Shown here in pieces: positions 17,891 to 27,900 of a stretch of 64,000 nt of DNA. The DNA is from Mucilaginibacter agri (GTDB lineage: Bacteria > Bacteroidota > Bacteroidia > Sphingobacteriales > Sphingobacteriaceae). The stretch covers positions 372,001-436,000 of the forward strand of contig NZ_WWEO01000043.1 of the NCBI RefSeq assembly GCF_009928685.1. Direction: 5' to 3'. Below the pieces are notes generated by a model, which worked only from the letters and a program-made list of their open reading frames with translations, made no database searches and had not been told where the DNA came from. Every line of letters begins with the position of its first letter. Position 1 is the stretch's first letter. The position numbers and the translations under genes were made by a program.

Positions 17891-17913
17891 TTTTAGTTAT
17901 AAAATGTTAAATC
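17891..17913 (+). promoter_or_regulatory. TTAGTTA-N4-ATGTTAAA motif upstream of the plug-domain protein
   Basis: TTTTAGTTAT followed by AAAATGTTAAATC. The same 23-bp sequence with one change lies at 30997-31019, at exactly the same distance from the next start codon (68 bp from motif end to start in both). It contains two GTTA(A) half-sites 10 bp apart. A likely binding site for a shared activator or an upstream promoter element. Confidence 0.5.
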
Positions 17914-17980
17914 GCTATGCGGAATAATAATGTTTAGCCACATTTGCCCGTTATATAAAGCGCAATAAAAATTAGAACTT

Positions 17981-20692
17981 TTGAAAAGATATACTTACCT
18001 GCTGCTGTTTTTTGTATTCGTTAGTTTAACTGCTTTTGCCCAGCGCGATAGTGTTCCGCTTAATAGCATTATAGAGAAGGCTGTTAAAACCAACAATGAT
18101 CACCCAATAGAGAAGATTTACCTGCATACAGATAAGCCTTATTATGCGGTTGGTGATACCATTTGGTTTAAAGCCTACTTAACAATGGACATTCACGCAC
18201 CCTCAGAACTTAGTAAAGTTGTTAACGTAGAAATTATTAACCCACGAGATTCTGTAATAGAGGAGTTGAAATTACCTGTTGCCAACGGTACCGCTTTTGG
18301 TAACATCACCCTAGCCGGTTTAAATTATCGCCAGGGTAACTACCGCATCAGGGCTTACACGCAATGGATGCTTAACTATAACACGTCGTACATGTTCGAT
18401 AAGATTATTACCATCGGCAGTGCGGTTGATAAAGATCTTAATACTAATGTAACTTACTCGGGAAATATCAACGATAAAAACTCGAAACTTAATGCCCGTA
18501 TATTATTCCGTGGCACCGACGGTGTAGCATTGACAAGCCGCAAGGTGGACTGGCGTGTAGAAAAAAATGGCGACGTTATCCTTAAAGGCCGGGGCAATAC
18601 AGATGCTAATGGATACTTGAGCGTATGGATAAGCCCGAACAAGCGTGAAGACATTATTGGCGGCTCATTAATTACGGCAATAGAAACCAACACCAAAAAG
18701 ACGGCTACAAGTGCTTTTACTTTAAAAAATGCTTTTAACGGTGTCGATGTTCAGTTTTTCCCAGACGGGGGTATGCTCGTTGCTAATGTGCAATCCCAAC
18801 TGGCTTTTAAAGCTATTCAAAGCAACGGGCTGGGTGTCGATATTAAAGGTAACATAGTCGACAATCAGGGCAAAGAGGTATTAACTTTTGCTTCGCAGCA
18901 CCTGGGTATGGGTAAGGTTTTGTTTACGCCACAACCAACTACTTCTTATACCGCTAATGTGCAGTTTCCAGATGGTAGCAAAGCAAGTTATAACCTTCCA
19001 CGCGTAGCTCAGGAGGGTATTAGCCTGGCTGTAAATAATGCGAATCCGCACACTATGATCCTGCAGATTTCAGCCAGCCCCAACTTCTATCAAAAGAATA
19101 AGAATAAAACATTTTACATCATCGCCAAAAATGGCGGCTTTGTAACCTTTGCAGCGCAATCTATACTTACCGACGCCGTAAATACAGCCGCTGTACCTAA
19201 AAGCAAATTTAAAACAGGTGTTGTAGAAGTGACCTTGCTGTCATCGGCAGGGGAGCCTTTGAGCGAACGCCTGGTATTTGTTAACCACGACGACATGTTG
19301 AACATCGGTTTAACTCCCGATAAGCCATCATATGCCACTCGTGGAAAAGTAAGTATAGGAGTAAGTGCTAAAATGGCCGACAAGCCAGTGGCCGGAAGTT
19401 TCTCGGTTGCGGTAATTGATGAAACCAAGGTGCCTTTTAATGAGGATGCTGAAACGACTATCTTAAGCAATATGTTGCTAACCAGCGATGTGAGTGGCTA
19501 TGTAGAACAACCCAGCTATTATTTTAATAAACCCGATATTAAAAAGAATGATGACCTGGATGTTTTGATGATGACCCAGGGTTTCAGGCAGTTTAGCATT
19601 TCCGACGTAGTTGGCGGAAAAATAGCCGGTCTTAAATTTGCTCCGGAGCAAGGTATCACCATGTCGGGCAACTTGCGTAAATTGAATGGTATGCCGGTAT
19701 TTAAAGGTGCGGTGCGCTTAATGATACCAGACAGAAATTATTCGGCCGAAACTACAACCAATGCCGATGGTGAATTTGCCTTTAAAGGAGTAGTTTTTTC
19801 AGATTCATCTAAAGTTACCATCAGCGCGCGCAATAATGTTGACTCGAAAAATATGAAGCTGACCATGGACGCAGGTTTCTACCCGGTTCTCGGCAAAACC
19901 GAAAATTATCCCGACGAGGTAGTTAATATTGACAGTACTTTGGCGCCATCAATTAAAAACAGCGAGAAGCAATACCAGTTTAACCAGGTGTTGAAGGAAG
20001 TTGTTGTAAAAGCCAGTACGATTAAAAAGGTCACCCACCAGGATTATCCGGCATTATCGGGACTAAATTCTTTTGCCGATCACGACGTAAATATGGAAAT
20101 GCTGAGCGGCTGCAACAACTTTTTAATGTGTTTAAGCACAGCCCTTGTAGGTATTACTTACCGTGATAATAATTTTTACATCACCCGTGATTATAATAAT
20201 GGTAACAAAAAGCCGGTACAGTTTTATGTAAAAGGTATGCCAGTAGATGTAAACTTTTTGGCCAGTATAACCCCAAGTGAAGTATCGTCTATTGAGATAT
20301 TTAACAGCGATGGTTTTTCGGGTATTAACAGGATGAATAATAGTAATGGTGTTGTATCTATCAATATGAAAGAAGCACCTAAAGGTACCAAAGTAAGCGC
20401 TAATGATCTGAAGCAATTATTCCCTGATCCTAACGTGATAACGTTTACGCCCAAGGGTTATGCAAGGGTGCGTCAGTTCTATTTGCCTAAATACGATGTA
20501 AGCAAAAGCGTACAAGCTGCCGACTTACGTACCACCATTTATTGGAACCCCGGAGTTATAACAGATGCCACCGGTGCCGCAACGCTTAATTTTTATAATG
20601 CTGATGGCAGGGGTACATATAAAGCAGTTATCGAAGGTATCGATGTAGATGGTAACATAGGCCGTAAGGTTGTTCGTTACACGGTTAAATAG
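17981..20692 (+). CDS. Surface protein with macroglobulin-like domain and TonB plug-like domain
   Basis: A 903-aa secreted protein. After a signal peptide (ending LTAFAQ) it has an MG2-like segment (IEKIYLHTDKPYYAVGDTIWF), several beta-sandwich repeats, a carboxypeptidase-regulatory-like domain near 550-600 (SGNLRKLNGMPVFKGAVRL), and a C-terminal plug-like region (PVQFYVKGMPVDVNFLASI, SSIEIFNSDGFSG). No beta-barrel follows, unlike a TonB receptor. The N-terminal half resembles alpha-2-macroglobulin-like proteins, but no thioester motif (CxEQ) is seen. The start is a TTG: it is the only start that keeps the signal peptide intact. A hairpin terminator follows. A role in the outer membrane together with a partner barrel is an inference. 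Confidence 0.8.
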   Translation: MKRYTYLLLFFVFVSLTAFAQRDSVPLNSIIEKAVKTNNDHPIEKIYLHTDKPYYAVGDTIWFKAYLTMDIHAPSELSKVVNVEIINPRDSVIEELKLPVANGTAFGNITLAGLNYRQGNYRIRAYTQWMLNYNTSYMFDKIITIGSAVDKDLNTNVTYSGNINDKNSKLNARILFRGTDGVALTSRKVDWRVEKNGDVILKGRGNTDANGYLSVWISPNKREDIIGGSLITAIETNTKKTATSAFTLKNAFNGVDVQFFPDGGMLVANVQSQLAFKAIQSNGLGVDIKGNIVDNQGKEVLTFASQHLGMGKVLFTPQPTTSYTANVQFPDGSKASYNLPRVAQEGISLAVNNANPHTMILQISASPNFYQKNKNKTFYIIAKNGGFVTFAAQSILTDAVNTAAVPKSKFKTGVVEVTLLSSAGEPLSERLVFVNHDDMLNIGLTPDKPSYATRGKVSIGVSAKMADKPVAGSFSVAVIDETKVPFNEDAETTILSNMLLTSDVSGYVEQPSYYFNKPDIKKNDDLDVLMMTQGFRQFSISDVVGGKIAGLKFAPEQGITMSGNLRKLNGMPVFKGAVRLMIPDRNYSAETTTNADGEFAFKGVVFSDSSKVTISARNNVDSKNMKLTMDAGFYPVLGKTENYPDEVVNIDSTLAPSIKNSEKQYQFNQVLKEVVVKASTIKKVTHQDYPALSGLNSFADHDVNMEMLSGCNNFLMCLSTALVGITYRDNNFYITRDYNNGNKKPVQFYVKGMPVDVNFLASITPSEVSSIEIFNSDGFSGINRMNNSNGVVSINMKEAPKGTKVSANDLKQLFPDPNVITFTPKGYARVRQFYLPKYDVSKSVQAADLRTTIYWNPGVITDATGAATLNFYNADGRGTYKAVIEGIDVDGNIGRKVVRYTVK

Positions 20693-20709
20693 CCTTAATA
20701 CACATATTG

Positions 20710-20740
20710 AAAAGGAGCTTAAAATCTAAGCTCCTTTTTT
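20710..20740 (+). terminator. Rho-independent terminator
   Basis: AAAGGAGCTTA (20711-20721) pairs perfectly with TAAGCTCCTTT (20727-20737) around a five-base loop, followed by T-residues. It ends the transcript of the gene at 17981. Confidence 0.9.
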
Positions 20741-20819
20741 ATGCGGTAAATATAAATGCTTAGCTATATTAGCGGCCTGCGGTGGCCAAACACCTTAATG
20801 CCTTTTTTGTTAAAAGCTT

Positions 20820-21332
20820 ATGATTAAAATACTACTCCGTTCGGCAATTCTGTTTTGTTTATTAGCTAGCGCCCAAACCTTATGGGCCCAGACCGATAGT
20901 GTGACTGTTAAACACTCTACCGTTAAAATACTCACAGATCAGCAGTATAACGCTTATTTAAGCGGCGATGATATTAACAACCTGGCCTACGTAGCAACAT
21001 TATATCGCTACCCATATCCAGATCAGGTTTTAAAATATAAAACACATTTGAAACTTTCGGCACAACAAATTACCAAGCTCAATGAGATCAACAGCACGTT
21101 GAAGATGAAGAAAACCGAAGTAGGTCTTTCTATAGTGCAAAATGAGCGGGTGATTGACAGCCTGTTCCGCACCCGCAAAATTAACGAAGCTACCATTGTG
21201 TTTTACACCAACCGTTATGGATTATACCAGGGCGAGTATCGAGGCGCGCTATTAATAGCCGGTTACAATACCCGTAAAGTGCTTAATCCGGTGCAGTTAA
21301 CGCAGTATAACGAGTTGCTAAATCATAATTGA
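20820..21332 (+). CDS. Periplasmic helical protein, CpxP/Spy-like
   Basis: A 170-aa product with a signal peptide (ending QTLWAQ). A mostly helical domain follows with two LxLSAQQ/LNPVQLTQYNEL-type segments (LKLSAQQITKLNEI near 81 and LNPVQLTQYNELL near 154). That pattern resembles LTxxQ-motif proteins such as Spy and CpxP, periplasmic chaperones or metal and stress sensors. Similarity is at motif level only. It lies alone between a terminator and accA, 47 bp before the latter, so partial co-transcription is possible. Confidence 0.6.
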   Translation: MIKILLRSAILFCLLASAQTLWAQTDSVTVKHSTVKILTDQQYNAYLSGDDINNLAYVATLYRYPYPDQVLKYKTHLKLSAQQITKLNEINSTLKMKKTEVGLSIVQNERVIDSLFRTRKINEATIVFYTNRYGLYQGEYRGALLIAGYNTRKVLNPVQLTQYNELLNHN

Positions 21333-21379
21333 TTATTGCCGATTGATTTACGTAAATTAGCCCCCCCATTTAATAGTTT

Positions 21380-22363
21380 ATGAAGATTACGTTTGACTTT
21401 GAAAAACCGCTTTCGGACCTGCAATCGCAGATTGAGAAGATACAGCAGGTTGAAGAAAAAACCAAGGTGGATATGTCGGCAACGCTGACTGAACTGGAGG
21501 AAAAATTCGAGGCTACCAAAAAAGAAATATATAGCAACTTAACCGGCTGGCAAAAAGTACAGATCTCGCGCCACGCCGAGCGCCCTTATACCCAACAGTA
21601 TCTAGAGCTAATGTGCGATGATTTTATCGAGCTACATGGCGACCGTACCGTTGGCGACGATAAGGCGATTATAGGTGGCTGGGGTTCGATAGGAGGCCAT
21701 ACGGCCATGTTCATCGGGCACCAAAAAGGCCGTAACACCAAAGAGCGCCAATACCGCAACTTCGGTATGGCTAACCCCGAAGGTTACCGCAAAGCTTTAA
21801 GGCTGATGAAAATGGCTGAGAAGTTTAATAAGCCTATCATTACCCTTATTGATACCCCGGGAGCATTCCCAGGCCTTGAAGCCGAAGAGCGTGGACAAGG
21901 TGAAGCCATTGCCCGCAACCTGCTGGAAATGTCGGTATTAAAAGTGCCGGTAATTTGTGTGGTGATTGGCGAAGGTGCATCGGGTGGTGCTATTGGTATT
22001 GGCATTGGCGATAAGGTTTACATGCTGGAGAATACCTGGTATTCGGTAATCTCGCCAGAATCATGCTCGTCTATCCTGTGGCGCAGCTGGGATTACAAAG
22101 AAAAAGCAGCAGAGGTATTGAAGCTAACCTCGGGCGAGATGTTTAAAAACAAACTCATCGACGGTATCATCAAAGAACCGCTTGGTGGTGCACATCAAGA
22201 TCCGATTGCTATGGCTTCGGTATTGAAAAAGCAGTTGATCAAAGACGTAAAAGCACTTCAGGAAAGAAACATCGACGAGCTGGTTAACGAACGAGTTGAT
22301 AAATTCTGTTCTATGGGTGTAGTGATAGAAGACGAAGCCCCAGCCTCAGAGCCGGAAGCGTAA
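21380..22363 (+). CDS. accA: Acetyl-CoA carboxylase carboxyltransferase subunit alpha
   Basis: A 327-aa protein of family length (E. coli 319). The N-terminal helical part ([18 protein letters not shown]) is followed by the crotonase-fold carboxyltransferase core with [33 protein letters not shown], and [20 protein letters not shown]. It transfers CO2 from biotin carboxyl carrier protein to acetyl-CoA, the committed step of fatty acid synthesis, in complex with AccD. No other acc gene is near, which is usual for accA. A short palindrome (21346-21357, ATTTACGTAAAT) lies upstream. A terminator follows at 22402. Confidence 0.97.
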   Translation: MKITFDFEKPLSDLQSQIEKIQQVEEKTKVDMSATLTELEEKFEATKKEIYSNLTGWQKVQISRHAERPYTQQYLELMCDDFIELHGDRTVGDDKAIIGGWGSIGGHTAMFIGHQKGRNTKERQYRNFGMANPEGYRKALRLMKMAEKFNKPIITLIDTPGAFPGLEAEERGQGEAIARNLLEMSVLKVPVICVVIGEGASGGAIGIGIGDKVYMLENTWYSVISPESCSSILWRSWDYKEKAAEVLKLTSGEMFKNKLIDGIIKEPLGGAHQDPIAMASVLKKQLIKDVKALQERNIDELVNERVDKFCSMGVVIEDEAPASEPEA

Positions 22364-22365
22364 TT

Positions 22366-22390
22366 GGATTTCGGAAGTTCGATTTCGGAT
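22366..22390. repeat. TTCGGATTTCGAA-type intergenic repeat
   Basis: GGATTTCGGAAGTTCGATTT and the bases after it. Related sequences lie at 28444-28473 (opposite orientation) and 59681-59720. All are just outside coding regions. Confidence 0.5.
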
Positions 22391-22401
22391 TTATAATATT
22401 T

Positions 22402-22440
22402 AACAAAGCCGCAAGTTTAACCGCTTGCGGCTTTGTTGTT
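22402..22440 (+). terminator. Rho-independent terminator of accA
   Basis: AACAAAGCCGCAAG (22402-22415) pairs with CTTGCGGCTTTGTT (22424-22437), followed by T-residues. Confidence 0.9.
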
Positions 22441-22913
22441 TTTGGGTATGTGCCAATTGCGAGTTTAAGTGGTGCAATGGTGCGTTGCACCACATGCACC
22501 ACTGTGTTCCAACTTAAAAGTCATTTTATTTGCATTTGTGCTTTAATTAATTGGTAATCAGTGTTTTTTTTCACGTGCCTTTAAGTCATAAAATGGAAGA
22601 ATGCACCACTTTAAGTACTTAAAAGTCTTTTTTCTTGGTGAAATTCTGTAGGTGGATACATAAATGATGTTACTGCGGCGTCATCGATGAAAGGGTTGGT
22701 GACAACATCAACCTTTTCTTTTGGCCGAGATCCGCGCCGGCGGCAAAGTCAAAGTTGTAGGTAGTATTTGCCATAAGCAATAGGTGTCGGGCTGAAGCCC
22801 TCGAAGCATGGTGTAGCGCCTCTGTGCGCGAAACTTCGAGAGCCTAAGCGTGACAAGCCGGTAACGAATACACTGCGGAAGTATTCAAGAAGTATTTGAA
22901 TAGATATTTCCGA
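22441..22913. other. 470-bp non-coding region with TGCACCAC repeats and a gene-end remnant
   Basis: No gene. Four copies of TGCACCAC or its complement occur between 22469 and 22616, one pair forming a perfect 9-bp inverted repeat (22469-22477 with 22485-22493). A hairpin GGTTGGTG-ACAA-CATCAACC followed by T-rich sequence lies at 22694-22720 and is repeated at 23541-23566. Near 22735-22765 the sequence GGCGGCAAAGTCAAAGTTGT closely matches the last codons of the monooxygenase gene that ends at 24517. Confidence 0.5.
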
Positions 22914-23501
22914 TCACATTAATCCAGCTTCCCGTACAGCATTCTTAAAGCGGTCGCCCCAAAAATCAAGGCCCTCAAAAAAAGTCACACACTTAGAAGA
23001 TGTATCCAATTGCTCCAAAGTTGGCAGAACGTGTTGCTCAAAATCTGTTCGCATTTCATTGATGAAGTCTTCGAGTGGTGTTGATGGGAGGATATGATAA
23101 CCAGTTTTGTTTCTATGGAATTGGCTTTTTCGAATTTCAGTAAGAAAGCTTTTCTCTCTTAATTGTATAGATGAATCGAAGAAACTGGGTTTTGAGTGAT
23201 TTTTGACATTGGGATTTAATGCTATGGCAATATTGAAGCAGAAATGCACATCGTTTTTAGTATTCCAGGAGAAGTTTTGAAGATTGATAAATGTTACCAG
23301 TTCATCTCTGCTTTTCCACCAGGTTTGTCCGTTTGTTAAATAACCATGTTGCTTAAGTATAGGTTTAAAATAGGTTTTGATAAATGTATTTTGCTTCTCT
23401 TTGGCGGTTAACATAATTTCATCTAAAGCGAGGTCTTTAACAGGGCTGCATTTATCTTGCGTTTGAACCAGGCCTTTAAGTTTACTAAACGAAAAGCTCA
23501 C
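22914..23501 (-). CDS. DUF4304 domain protein
   Basis: A 195-aa cytoplasmic protein. The segment TAKEKQNTFIKTYFKPILKQ, then GYLTNGQTWWKSRDELVTFINLQNFSWN, is characteristic of DUF4304 (PF14137), whose function is unknown. No signal peptide or membrane segment is present. It is AT-richer than its neighbours, stands alone on the minus strand, and is bracketed by two similar GGTTGGTG hairpins about 850 bp apart, which suggests an island acquired separately. The first Met is at 23501; Met31 (LDEIMLTAKEKQ) is an alternative that would fit the family start better. Confidence 0.75.
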   Translation of the reverse strand: MSFSFSKLKGLVQTQDKCSPVKDLALDEIMLTAKEKQNTFIKTYFKPILKQHGYLTNGQTWWKSRDELVTFINLQNFSWNTKNDVHFCFNIAIALNPNVKNHSKPSFFDSSIQLREKSFLTEIRKSQFHRNKTGYHILPSTPLEDFINEMRTDFEQHVLPTLEQLDTSSKCVTFFEGLDFWGDRFKNAVREAGLM

Positions 23502-23539
23502 AGCTCCAATATACGAAGTTTTCCTCCCCTGTTCAGCCT

Positions 23540-23566
23540 AAGGTTGGTGTTGTCACCAACCTTTTT
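23540..23566 (+). terminator. Hairpin with T-run, second copy of the flanking GGTTGGTG hairpin
   Basis: AAGGTTGGTG (23540-23549) pairs perfectly with CACCAACCTT (23554-23563) around TTGT, then a T-run. It looks like a + strand terminator, but no + strand gene lies just upstream, so it may belong to the DUF4304 island. Confidence 0.6.
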
Positions 23567-23686
23567 CTTCCCTGTTTGAATTCGTAACTTTCTGTTTGAT
23601 ATACATTAGTCAATAAGCTATTTATCAACCGACATTTATCTAAACATCGGTAGGTAAACCATGTTGAAGTATTAAAACAAAAACTT

Positions 23687-24085
23687 ATGGAAATAAAACG
23701 CAGCGGTTCGCAGCCATCGGGCAAAGGCCCGGCAGAATATTTTACAGGTACGGTTAGGATAGACCCGCTATTTAGTCCGCCTGAACCGGCGCGTGTAGCT
23801 ATGGCATTGGTAACTTTTGAGCCAGGTGCACGTACTGCCTGGCACACGCATCCGCTCGGGCAAACTTTAATAGTTACCGCGGGCGCCGGTTGGGTGCAAC
23901 GCGAAGGAGGGCCAATAGAGGAGATTAGCCAGGGTGATGTAGTCTTTTTTGAGCCTAACGAGAAACATTGGCACGGTGCAAGGGCAACTACAGCCATGAG
24001 TCATATTGCTATTCAGGAGAAGTTGAACGGCTCGCCGGTAGATTGGATGGAGCACGTAACTGACGAGCAATACAGCAATCAATAA
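23687..24085 (+). CDS. Cupin domain protein
   Basis: A 132-aa single-domain cupin. Motif 1 is seen as [23 protein letters not shown] (about 45-67), with the metal-binding His-x-His and Gln, and motif 2 as [16 protein letters not shown] (about 84-99) with the last His. The sequence resembles the cupin group that contains bacterial (R)-mandelonitrile lyase-like proteins and partners of carboxymuconolactone decarboxylases. A Mn or other metal centre is expected. It is followed after 15 bp by an antibiotic-biosynthesis-type monooxygenase, so the pair probably acts in small-molecule or quinone oxidation. Confidence 0.85.
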   Translation: MEIKRSGSQPSGKGPAEYFTGTVRIDPLFSPPEPARVAMALVTFEPGARTAWHTHPLGQTLIVTAGAGWVQREGGPIEEISQGDVVFFEPNEKHWHGARATTAMSHIAIQEKLNGSPVDWMEHVTDEQYSNQ

Positions 24086-24100
24086 AAAAAACGGTTTATC

Positions 24101-24517
24101 ATGGAAAATAAAAATATAACGTTAGCATCGTTCAAAAGCCTGTTGGTACTCATTACATTCACCATGACATTATTTGCCTTCGGAAAAGCATCCGCCCAAA
24201 ACAAGGATCTGATTGTAAGGGTAGCGAAACTGCAGATTGATTCGGCGCAATTGGATAGCTATAATGCGGCCCTTAAAGAACATGCCGAAACTGCAGTTCG
24301 CGTAGAGCCCGGCGTAATTACCCTATATGCAGTTGCCGAAAAGGAGAACCCAACGCACATTATGGTGTTCGAGATCTATGCCAATGCTGCGGCCTATCAG
24401 GCGCACTTACAGGCCCCGCACTTTAAGAAATATAAAGAGGTTACCAAAAACATGGTAAAGTCGCTGCAATTGGTAGAAACGGATCCGATAGTGTTGGCGG
24501 CAAAGCCGAAGTTGTAG
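24101..24517 (+). CDS. Secreted antibiotic-biosynthesis-monooxygenase (ABM) domain protein
   Basis: A 138-aa product with an N-terminal signal peptide (ending GKASAQ). A ferredoxin-like ABM domain follows: IVRVAKLQIDSAQLDSYNAA, then VRVEPGVITLYAVAEKENP and HIMVFEIYANAAAYQAHL, ending with TPHFKKY-like APHFKKY. Cofactor-free quinol monooxygenases such as YgiN have this fold. The signal peptide makes a periplasmic or lipoprotein-free envelope location likely, which is common in Bacteroidota. It is in an operon with the cupin gene upstream. Confidence 0.82.
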   Translation: MENKNITLASFKSLLVLITFTMTLFAFGKASAQNKDLIVRVAKLQIDSAQLDSYNAALKEHAETAVRVEPGVITLYAVAEKENPTHIMVFEIYANAAAYQAHLQAPHFKKYKEVTKNMVKSLQLVETDPIVLAAKPKL

Positions 24518-24533
24518 GGGGGCTACTTTCAAT

Positions 24534-24840
24534 TTGTCATTCAGACGTGATGAAGAATGACAAAAAATACGACAACCTCCTTTTGCATATTTCTCATTCC
24601 CTTCTCGAGAGGGGTGAGGGGTGTGTTCTTACCTTGTCGTCCGAGCGGGGTCTCTTGAAAGGATCCTGCGTTACGCTCGTACAGGCTTGTCCTAAACGCA
24701 TGGTCCTCTGTCGAGAGACCCTGCGTAGACTTATTTTGTCATCCAGAGCGCTAGCGAAGGATCTTCTGCGTAAAGCGCATCCGCCAAGCAAGGCGTACAC
24801 TTGGTAATCGAAGAAGATTCTTCACTACGTTCTGAATGAT
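24534..24840. repeat. Composite intergenic repeat block, including copy B of the GTCATTCTGAACG family
   Basis: A 300-bp stretch built of palindromic pieces. The clearest, 24738-24840, begins GTCATCCAGAGCGCTAGCGA and ends with the complement of ATCATTCAGAACGTAGTGAA. A second inverted pair (GGGGTCTCTTGA near 24655 and TCGAGAGACCCT near 24710) lies inside, and a partial end, GTCATTCAGACGTGATGAAG, lies at 24537. Open frames across it have no protein-like features. Confidence 0.7.
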
Positions 24841-24853
24841 AAAGTTATTCTAC

Positions 24854-24890
24854 AAAAAAGCCGTCCCAACATCAGTCGGGACGGCTTTTT
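24854..24890. terminator. Bidirectional terminator between convergent genes
   Basis: GCCGTCCC (24860-24867) pairs with GGGACGGC (24878-24885), with an A-run before and T-run after. It serves the minus-strand DUF2723 gene ending at 24908 and anything read from the left. Confidence 0.88.
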
Positions 24891-24907
24891 AATATCCTCA
24901 AGAAAGC

Positions 24908-27900
24908 TTATTGGCCTCTCGAAAGTAATGAACCCAGTTTGCCTTCGTATTCTTTCAGCTGGGCGTTGTATTTGTTGGTAAGATCGGTCTGGTGGTAATC
25001 TTTGGTCATAGAAGCCAGTCCGCTTAGTATCGACATCGATAACTGTACATCACGCTGCTGAATACCATCGCTGTTGTTTGCCAGCAGGTCAGCATTGTAC
25101 GATAAGATGTTCAGGATGTAATCATCAATTTCGTTAGCCCATTTATTACCTAGTTTAAACTCGCCAACCTTGTAAGCGCCTTCAACAATGTAGTATTTGC
25201 GGGCTGCAACTTCGGTGTAAGGGTAAAGGTTAGGCATAACCTCGTCGTATTTCTTCAACACATTTTTAGCCAGATCTGCGTGTCCTTCCTGCACCAGGTG
25301 ATCATTCAGCATAATAAACTGTTTCAGAATGATAGGGTAGAACATCGTTAACGACTCATGATCCAGGTAACGGGCATTTTTCATATTTCCCCATTTAAAC
25401 TTGGTCATCATGTTGTTGTACATTTTCAGCGTGTTAGCGGCGTCTCCTGCAGCAACGGTAGTATCTGGTTTAAATGGCAACAAACGGTTAGCAAAACCTT
25501 CGTTGTAAAGGTATTTATCCATACCCATCAGGTTTTCGCTACCTACTGTAATAGCAAAGTACACCGGGCGTTTCCAGTTGTTGTGGGCCAGAATATCTAT
25601 CATAGCCAGGTTATCTTTAGTAACGTAGTTAGATGGATATTTCCACTCCATTGCGGGTAAAACGCGGTCTTTATCGCTTGCAGAAATAGTTCCGTTTTTA
25701 ACCAGGCTATCTGCATTTATGGTAAGCTTAAAGTTTTTGGTAGGCAGGTAGTTAGCCGTTTCGCCGCTTTGGTATTCAACTTTGGTTTCAGGGTTATCTG
25801 AAGTCATAAAGTCGAAAACCTCTTTCAATTCAACCGGAGTCGAAATGTTTTTATCATTGAAATAAAGCACATCACGTACACCAGCCTCAAATTTGTCATT
25901 TGGCATGCTGATAGGCAACGGTGCCGATTCATTCATTTTTTGCTTCATCTGGCGGATATACCAGTCGGTACCTAATAAGCTCAGGTTCACGATACGTACA
26001 TCCGGACGAACGTTTTCTACTTCTTGTGCATACCACAATGGGTAAGTATCATTATCGCCATAAGTGAACAAAATGGCGTTTGGCGCGCACGACTCGAGAT
26101 AGTTAGTAGCCATATCGCGCGGTGTGTATTTGGTAGATCGGTCGTGGTCGTTCCATTCCTGGTCGGCCATTAACACCGGTGCAGCCAGTAAACAAACACC
26201 GGTTGCAATATAGGCGCTGGTGGTAGCGTTTACCTTTTTGCTTAAAAACTGAGCGATAGCCAATACGCCCAAGCCAATCCAAATGGCAAAGGCATAGAAG
26301 GATCCGGCATAAGCATAGTCACGCTCACGCGGCTGGTTAGGATCCTGGTTTAGGTAAAGCACAATGGCTAAACCTGTCATAAAGAATAGTACGGCAACCA
26401 CCCCGGCATCGCGTTGATTGCGCTTAAAGTGGAACCACAAGCCCAGCAAACCAATAATCAAAGGCAATGCAAACAGGCGGTTATATGAGTTGCTATGCGT
26501 AACACTGTAAGGCAATTTCTTGGCTACGTTAAGGCCGCTTATCCAGTTACCATCGGTGCCGTTGCTATCGCTTTGGCCATCCATTTCATTGGTACGGCCC
26601 ACAAAGTTCCATAAGAAATAACGGGTGTACATTTGGTTAACCTGCCAGCTGAAGAAGAAGGCCAGGTTATGCACCAGCGTCGGGCTTTCCTGTTCGCCAA
26701 GGTGCAGCCATCCGCGGTAAAACTCTGGGTCGCCGCCGGCCTGGCTAAATGTGCGTGGGAAAATGGTGTTACGATCGTAGATCTGGGTGATTTTTTTACC
26801 AGCAACTTCATATTTGGTTTTACCACGACGGTAAAGGGTTTGTCCTTCAGATTGATCAACCGGTTTCGAATCAAAGTATTGGCCATACATTAAAGGCGTA
26901 TCGCCATACTGGTCGCGGTTTAAGTAGCTGTTTAATGCAAAGGCATCTTCCGGATCGCTGTTGTTAAGGTTAGTGCCTGCTTTAGCGCGGATAATGATCA
27001 TCACAAAAGAGCTGTAACCTAATAGGATAACAATAGTGCTCAATAACACCATGTTTAAGATATAGCGTTTGTTGCGGATGTGGATTACATACTCTAACAA
27101 AGCTACTAAAGCAATACCGGCAATTAAACCAATAATACCTGCGCTAATGCCTAGTAACAAGATAAAGCAAATAGCCGAAGCAATTATAATTGGGGTAGAT
27201 GGGTTGATGGTATAATAAATGCCTAATATAATGGCAGCTAAAAGCAGGATGTAGAACACAATAGCACCGCTGCCAAAGCCAAAGCCAAGGGTGTTTACAA
27301 ATAACAGATCAGAATAAGCTGCACCTTTAACAGTGTATTGGATAATGCCCCATAGTATTAAACCTAAAGCTATAACACCTAATACAAAAGACCATACCGT
27401 ACCTTTTGCTGTAACCTTATCGGCACGGCGGAAGTAAATAACCAACGCTATACATGGTATAACCAATAAGTTAAGCAAGTGTACACCGATTGATAAACCC
27501 ATTACATAGGCAATAAAGATCAACCATTTATCGGCGCCCGGCTCATCTGCATGGGCATCCCATTTCAATATAGCCCAGAAAACAATGGCAGTACATAAAG
27601 ACGACTGCGCATAAACTTCCGACTCTACAGCCGAGAACCAGAAGGTATCTGAAAAAGTATAAGCCAAAGCGCCAACTAAACCGGCGCCTACAATAAGTAT
27701 AGTATTAAGCGTGCTTACCTCTTCGCCGTATTTGGTTAATATTTTACGGGCCAACGCTGTAATACTCCAGAATAGGAATAAAATAGTGGCGCCGCTGGCC
27801 AATGCCGAACCAACGTTGGTCCAGTAGGCTACGAGGTGTATATCGCCCATAGAGAAGAGCGAAAACGCTTTACCTATCATAGTAAACAGCGGGGCACCCG

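Noticed and set aside
24547-24807. An 86-aa + strand frame and a 68-aa minus frame
   Set aside because: Both lie wholly in palindromic intergenic repeats, and their sequence reflects the repeats.
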